DNA from: Thiotrichales bacterium | Lineage (GTDB): Bacteria; Pseudomonadota; Gammaproteobacteria; JAAZVR01 | Length of the DNA: 17,603 bases | Assembly: GCA_018623305.1 (NCBI GenBank) | Contig: JAAZVR010000010.1 | Coordinates: 1-17,603, forward strand | Direction of reading: 5' to 3' | Shown: piece by piece, positions 15,317 to 17,603 of the stretch | Layout of the letters: every line of letters starts with the position of its first letter | How positions within the stretch are numbered: position 1 is the first letter of the stretch | The notes under the pieces: model-generated | What the model was told of the DNA's origin: nothing | What the model saw: only the letters and a program-made list of their open reading frames with translations | Database searches by the model: none | Translations under genes and position numbers: made by a program

Positions 15317-15653
15317 AAGTTGGCCGATAAGCCGGGTTCTGTCGAGGACAATCATTCATCTAAAAACCGCGTCACCACGGCCTTTCAGCGACCTACCCAG
15401 AAGCAAACGCGGGTCGCGCTTAACGCCTCTCTATTTGGTCTTGCTCCAGATGGGGTTTACCCTGCCACGAAGTGTTACCACTCGCGCGGTGCGCTCTTAC
15501 CGCACCTTTTCACCCTTACCTGTAAACAGGCGGTTTATTTTCTGCGGCACTGTCCGTAGGCTTGCGCCTCCCAGGCGTTACCTGGCATCTTACCCTATGG
15601 AGCCCGGACTTTCCTCTCCGTCATGATTGACGCAGCGATTGTCTAGCCAACTT
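15317..15653 (-). ncRNA. rnpB: RNase P RNA (type A), M1 RNA
   Basis: Catalytic RNA of RNase P, which removes tRNA 5' leaders. Reading the minus strand, the universal 5' core GAGGAAAGTCCGGGCTCC (about 15616-15599) is followed by GCCAGGTAACGCCTGG, then the specificity-domain stretches GGTAAGGGTGAAA and GGTGCGGTAAGAGCGCACC, and AGATGAATGATTGTCC with CGACAGAACCCGGCTTATCGG near the 3' end in two parts (core ACAGAACCCGGCTTATCGG). The terminal stem P1 pairs AAGTTGGC (5' end, about 15653) with GCCAACTT (3' end, about 15317). Length is about 337 nt, a little under E. coli (377). A T-rich tract follows the 3' end. Ends are set from pairing and could be off by a few bases. Confidence 0.97.
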
Positions 15654-15661
15654 AGGCCGCA

Positions 15662-15689
15662 AGTTTAGCGAGTTCAGCTCAGAATGCAA
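15662..15689 (-). promoter_or_regulatory. rnpB promoter
   Basis: TTGCAT (15689-15684), a 16-bp spacer and TAAACT (15667-15662). The predicted start, 7-9 nt downstream, coincides with the 5' strand of the P1 stem at about 15653. The -35 lies immediately beyond the rsmI stop codon. Confidence 0.65.
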
Positions 15690-15703
15690 ATCTTAATTCT
15701 GAG
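15678..15703. repeat. Perfect 8-bp inverted repeat spanning the rsmI stop and rnpB -35
   Basis: CTCAGAAT (15678-15685), 10-nt loop, ATTCTGAG (15696-15703). It covers the last codons of rsmI and the -35 hexamer of rnpB. There is no T tract after it, so it is not a typical terminator. It could stabilise the rsmI mRNA 3' end, be a regulator site, or be chance. Confidence 0.55.
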
Positions 15704-16538
15704 ACAAACCCCATTGATAAAAAGGCTTCTTCTTTTTGCCCGTAATATCGGCCGCTGCTTGAGAAGCATCTTTAACCGATAAATACTTCAACAAAACACC
15801 CATCAGAGCCTGATCTTCATCGGTTAATTCAGAAGACGATTCGCCGACTTTAGCGCCCTCGACCATTAAAACGAATTCACCTTTCACACGCGCGACATCT
15901 TCAGACAACCAATTTAAAACATCCGATACCGAGCCTGTCACAATGGATTCATGAATTTTAGTCAACTCTTTAGCCAAAGAAATCTGGCGCTGATCACCCC
16001 ACAACCCAAGCATCACCTGCAAGGTATCGAGCAAACGATGGGTCGATTCATAAAAAACCTGAGTCGCCGAATCAGAACAATAATCAACAAGCATTTGGGC
16101 TTTCGCTTTCGATTTGGCGGGCAAAAAACCATTAAAGGTAAAACGATCGGTTGGCAAACCACACACAGATAAAGCGGTAATCACAGCCGAAACGCCTGGA
16201 ATTGGTACAACGCTCAAACCTTCGGCTCTAACCCGAACGACAACTGCATACCCCGGATCAGAAATCAGTGGCGTACCGGCATCGCTCACCAAAGCAATCG
16301 ATTGCCCCGACTTCAAACGCTCAATCAACGCTTCAGATTGCTGGCTCTCATTATGATCATGCACAGCCCACAAAGGCTTCGAAATACCCAATTTATTTAA
16401 CAAAAGGCCCGTTACACGCGTATCTTCTGCGGCAATCAAGTCAACTTTTTTTAACGTTTCTTCAGCCCTTCCGGTCATATCGGAAAGGTTCCCTATCGGT
16501 GTAGCCACAATATATAATGTGCCATAGTTAGAATTCAT
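15693..16538 (-). CDS. rsmI: 16S rRNA (cytidine1402-2'-O)-methyltransferase RsmI
   Basis: SAM-dependent tetrapyrrole-methylase-fold enzyme that 2'-O-methylates C1402 of 16S rRNA, the same nucleotide RsmH modifies. The 281-residue product (E. coli 286) has LYIVATPIGNLSDMTGRA (8-25), AAEDTRVTGLLL (36-47), VSDAGTPLISDPGY (84-97), PIPGVSAVITALSVCGLP (112-129) and FNGFLPAKS, the standard family motifs in order. GAGG lies 5 nt before the ATG at 16538. It diverges from the lipoprotein gene with only 19 bp between start codons, and rnpB follows it on the same strand. Confidence 0.97.
   Translation of the reverse strand: MNSNYGTLYIVATPIGNLSDMTGRAEETLKKVDLIAAEDTRVTGLLLNKLGISKPLWAVHDHNESQQSEALIERLKSGQSIALVSDAGTPLISDPGYAVVVRVRAEGLSVVPIPGVSAVITALSVCGLPTDRFTFNGFLPAKSKAKAQMLVDYCSDSATQVFYESTHRLLDTLQVMLGLWGDQRQISLAKELTKIHESIVTGSVSDVLNWLSEDVARVKGEFVLMVEGAKVGESSSELTDEDQALMGVLLKYLSVKDASQAAADITGKKKKPFYQWGLSQN
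16489..16518 (+). promoter_or_regulatory. Possible lpoA promoter inside the 5' end of rsmI
   Basis: TATAAT at 16513-16518 is a perfect -10, with a poor -35 (TTCCCT, 16489-16494) 18 bp upstream. A start near 16525 would give a leader of about 33 nt. The weak -35 leaves it uncertain. Confidence 0.35.
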
Positions 16539-16557
16539 ATAGGCCTCGAGTCATTCA

Positions 16558-17603
16558 ATGATGCACTTTCGTTTAGTTTTATCGCTCATTCTACTCACTT
16601 TAATATCAGGATGTGGCACTACCCTGCCAAGCACTCAATCAAAACCTGAACTCAAGAAAGTTGAAAAAAAACCTGCAAAGACGACCCGAGTTGTTGTCGA
16701 GAGCCTCTCCTCAACATCCAGCCTTTCAGGGACTTCCATAAAACCAGAGAAAGCCGAACCTCTAAATGTATTGGCCATCATTCCCTTAACGGGTCGCTAC
16801 CAAAGCGCAGGTGAAAACATCCAAAAAGGCCTTATCAAAAGTTATTATGAGTTCCCTCAACAACACTCATTATTGTTTCTTGATTCCAACACCTTAACGC
16901 AAGACGCGTTAAATACATTTATAGAACAAAATGCTATCAATGCCGTGGTTGGCCCTTTAACAAAATCTAACATCCAAGCATTAAAGATTCCCGATAAGAT
17001 CATTCAACTGAGTCTTAACAACCACCCAAGAAATCCCTCATTGTCTCTCTCTATAAACAATGATTTCAAACACCTGACCGAAAGAGCTCAACTTTATCAT
17101 TCATCTGCTCTCATTCTGCATGAGCAAACTGCTGATGCACAAACTCACTCCAGCACCGCTCGTGAAATATTAAATCAAGCGAAAATACAAACCGTCGACA
17201 GTGGCTTTTTACCCATCGAACCTGATCGCCAACCGCAGTATCTTGAACATTTCCTTCGTATTCAGCAAAGTCGTGAACGAATCGAGAATTTACAACGTTT
17301 TATCCGAGTGCGCACTGAATCACAAGAACAAATGCGAACTGACGCCTCTGTCATTTTTATAAATATACCTTCGCGCGCCGCCCAACAACTGCAACCCTTC
17401 AAAAAATATGTTCATAACAATGAGCTCTCGCTTTACAGTACAAGCTCAATACTGGATAAAAATGCTGAAAACAATAAGGATCTAAATGGTGTTTTCGTGG
17501 CTGCCAGCGCTGCACAAGTCAATAAAGAAAACGCTCTTAAAGCCCTTGGGTTTGATGCCTGGAGTCTAATTACTCAAATGCCAAACGGCTCATTTTCACA
17601 ACA
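16558..17603 (+). CDS. lpoA: LpoA/LppC-family outer-membrane lipoprotein, likely PBP1A activator (3' end outside window)
   Basis: Family members sit in the outer membrane and stimulate the peptidoglycan synthase PBP1A. The frame opens with ATG ATG at 16558 and stays open for 348 codons to the window edge. The N-terminus is a lipoprotein signal (hydrophobic LVLSLILLTLISGC, lipidated Cys19). A Ser/Thr/Lys/Pro-rich linker (about 20-67) leads straight into the periplasmic-binding-like LppC domain: VLAIIPLTGRYQSAGENIQKG (71-91, in adjoining parts VLAIIPLTGR and YQSAGENIQKG), AVVGPLTKSNIQAL, ASVIFINIPSRAAQQLQP, DLNGVFV and GFDAWSLI. The N-terminal helical-repeat domain of E. coli LpoA (about 230 residues) is absent. 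Position beside rsmI matches the Pseudomonas order. The ribosome site is weak. Confidence 0.88.
   Translation, partial: MMHFRLVLSLILLTLISGCGTTLPSTQSKPELKKVEKKPAKTTRVVVESLSSTSSLSGTSIKPEKAEPLNVLAIIPLTGRYQSAGENIQKGLIKSYYEFPQQHSLLFLDSNTLTQDALNTFIEQNAINAVVGPLTKSNIQALKIPDKIIQLSLNNHPRNPSLSLSINNDFKHLTERAQLYHSSALILHEQTADAQTHSSTAREILNQAKIQTVDSGFLPIEPDRQPQYLEHFLRIQQSRERIENLQRFIRVRTESQEQMRTDASVIFINIPSRAAQQLQPFKKYVHNNELSLYSTSSILDKNAENNKDLNGVFVAASAAQVNKENALKALGFDAWSLITQMPNGSFSQ
16602..16630 (-). promoter_or_regulatory. Possible rsmI promoter inside the 5' end of lpoA
   Basis: TTGGCA (16630-16625), 17-bp spacer, GATATT (16607-16602), matching 5/6 and 4/6 of consensus. A start near 16595 would give a leader of about 57 nt. 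The tiny divergent gap forces an rsmI promoter, if there is one, into this reading frame. Confidence 0.35.

Noticed and set aside
15236..15626. Plus-strand open frames across the rnpB region
   Set aside because: The region is explained by RNase P RNA on the minus strand with all core elements; the frames are incidental.
1..17603. Defence system, prophage, insertion sequence, CRISPR array or tRNA in the window
   Set aside because: Every stretch is accounted for by dcw, rRNA-modification, rnpB or lipoprotein genes. I saw no transposase, integrase, direct-repeat/spacer pattern or tRNA-like fold.

Overview
The window is a stretch of a gammaproteobacterial chromosome carrying almost the whole dcw (division and cell wall) cluster, read on the minus strand from about 15.2 kb down to the left edge. 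The lineage call rests on gene order: rsmI, then rnpB, then mraZ, with a divergent lpoA-type lipoprotein gene beyond rsmI, as in Pseudomonas-type genomes. Protein motifs and a type A RNase P RNA agree. The DNA is moderately AT-rich by eye. A Thiomicrospira/Hydrogenovibrio-like sulfur oxidiser is a weak guess only.

Layout in the order of transcription (minus strand): rsmI (16S rRNA methyltransferase, 16538-15693); rnpB (RNase P RNA, about 15653-15317) with its own promoter; a 177-bp non-coding stretch with terminator-like inverted repeats, a strong sigma70-type promoter and a phased array of GTGG repeats (MraZ operator); then mraZ, rsmH, ftsZ, ftsL, ftsI, murE, murF, mraY, murD, ftsW, murG, murC, ddl, ftsQ and the first 152 codons of ftsA, cut by the left edge. 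On the plus strand at the right edge is the start of an LpoA/LppC-family lipoprotein gene, diverging from rsmI across only 19 bp.

From mraZ to ftsA the genes form one tightly packed unit. Nearly every pair overlaps by 4-10 bp or abuts, and the largest gap is 15 bp before ftsA, so one long translationally coupled mRNA is likely. MurC, D, E and F build UDP-MurNAc-pentapeptide with D-Ala-D-Ala from Ddl; MraY and MurG make lipid I and lipid II; FtsW and FtsI polymerise and cross-link septal peptidoglycan; FtsL, FtsQ, FtsA and FtsZ form the divisome scaffold; RsmH and MraZ provide rRNA modification and transcriptional control.

The main departures from a textbook cluster are these. (1) A full-length but somewhat divergent ftsZ sits between rsmH and ftsL instead of after ftsA. 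(2) MurD, MurE and MurF have all lost the first Asn of the Mur-ligase N-x-x-N motif, while MurC keeps it; MurD also lacks about 35 residues of its central domain, and MurE has DNQR in place of DNPR. (3) The palindrome AGGCCT is strongly over-represented from about 0.6 to 11 kb and absent from 11.0 to 16.5 kb. (4) The LpoA homologue lacks the usual N-terminal helical-repeat domain. No mobile element, CRISPR array, tRNA or defence system was seen.
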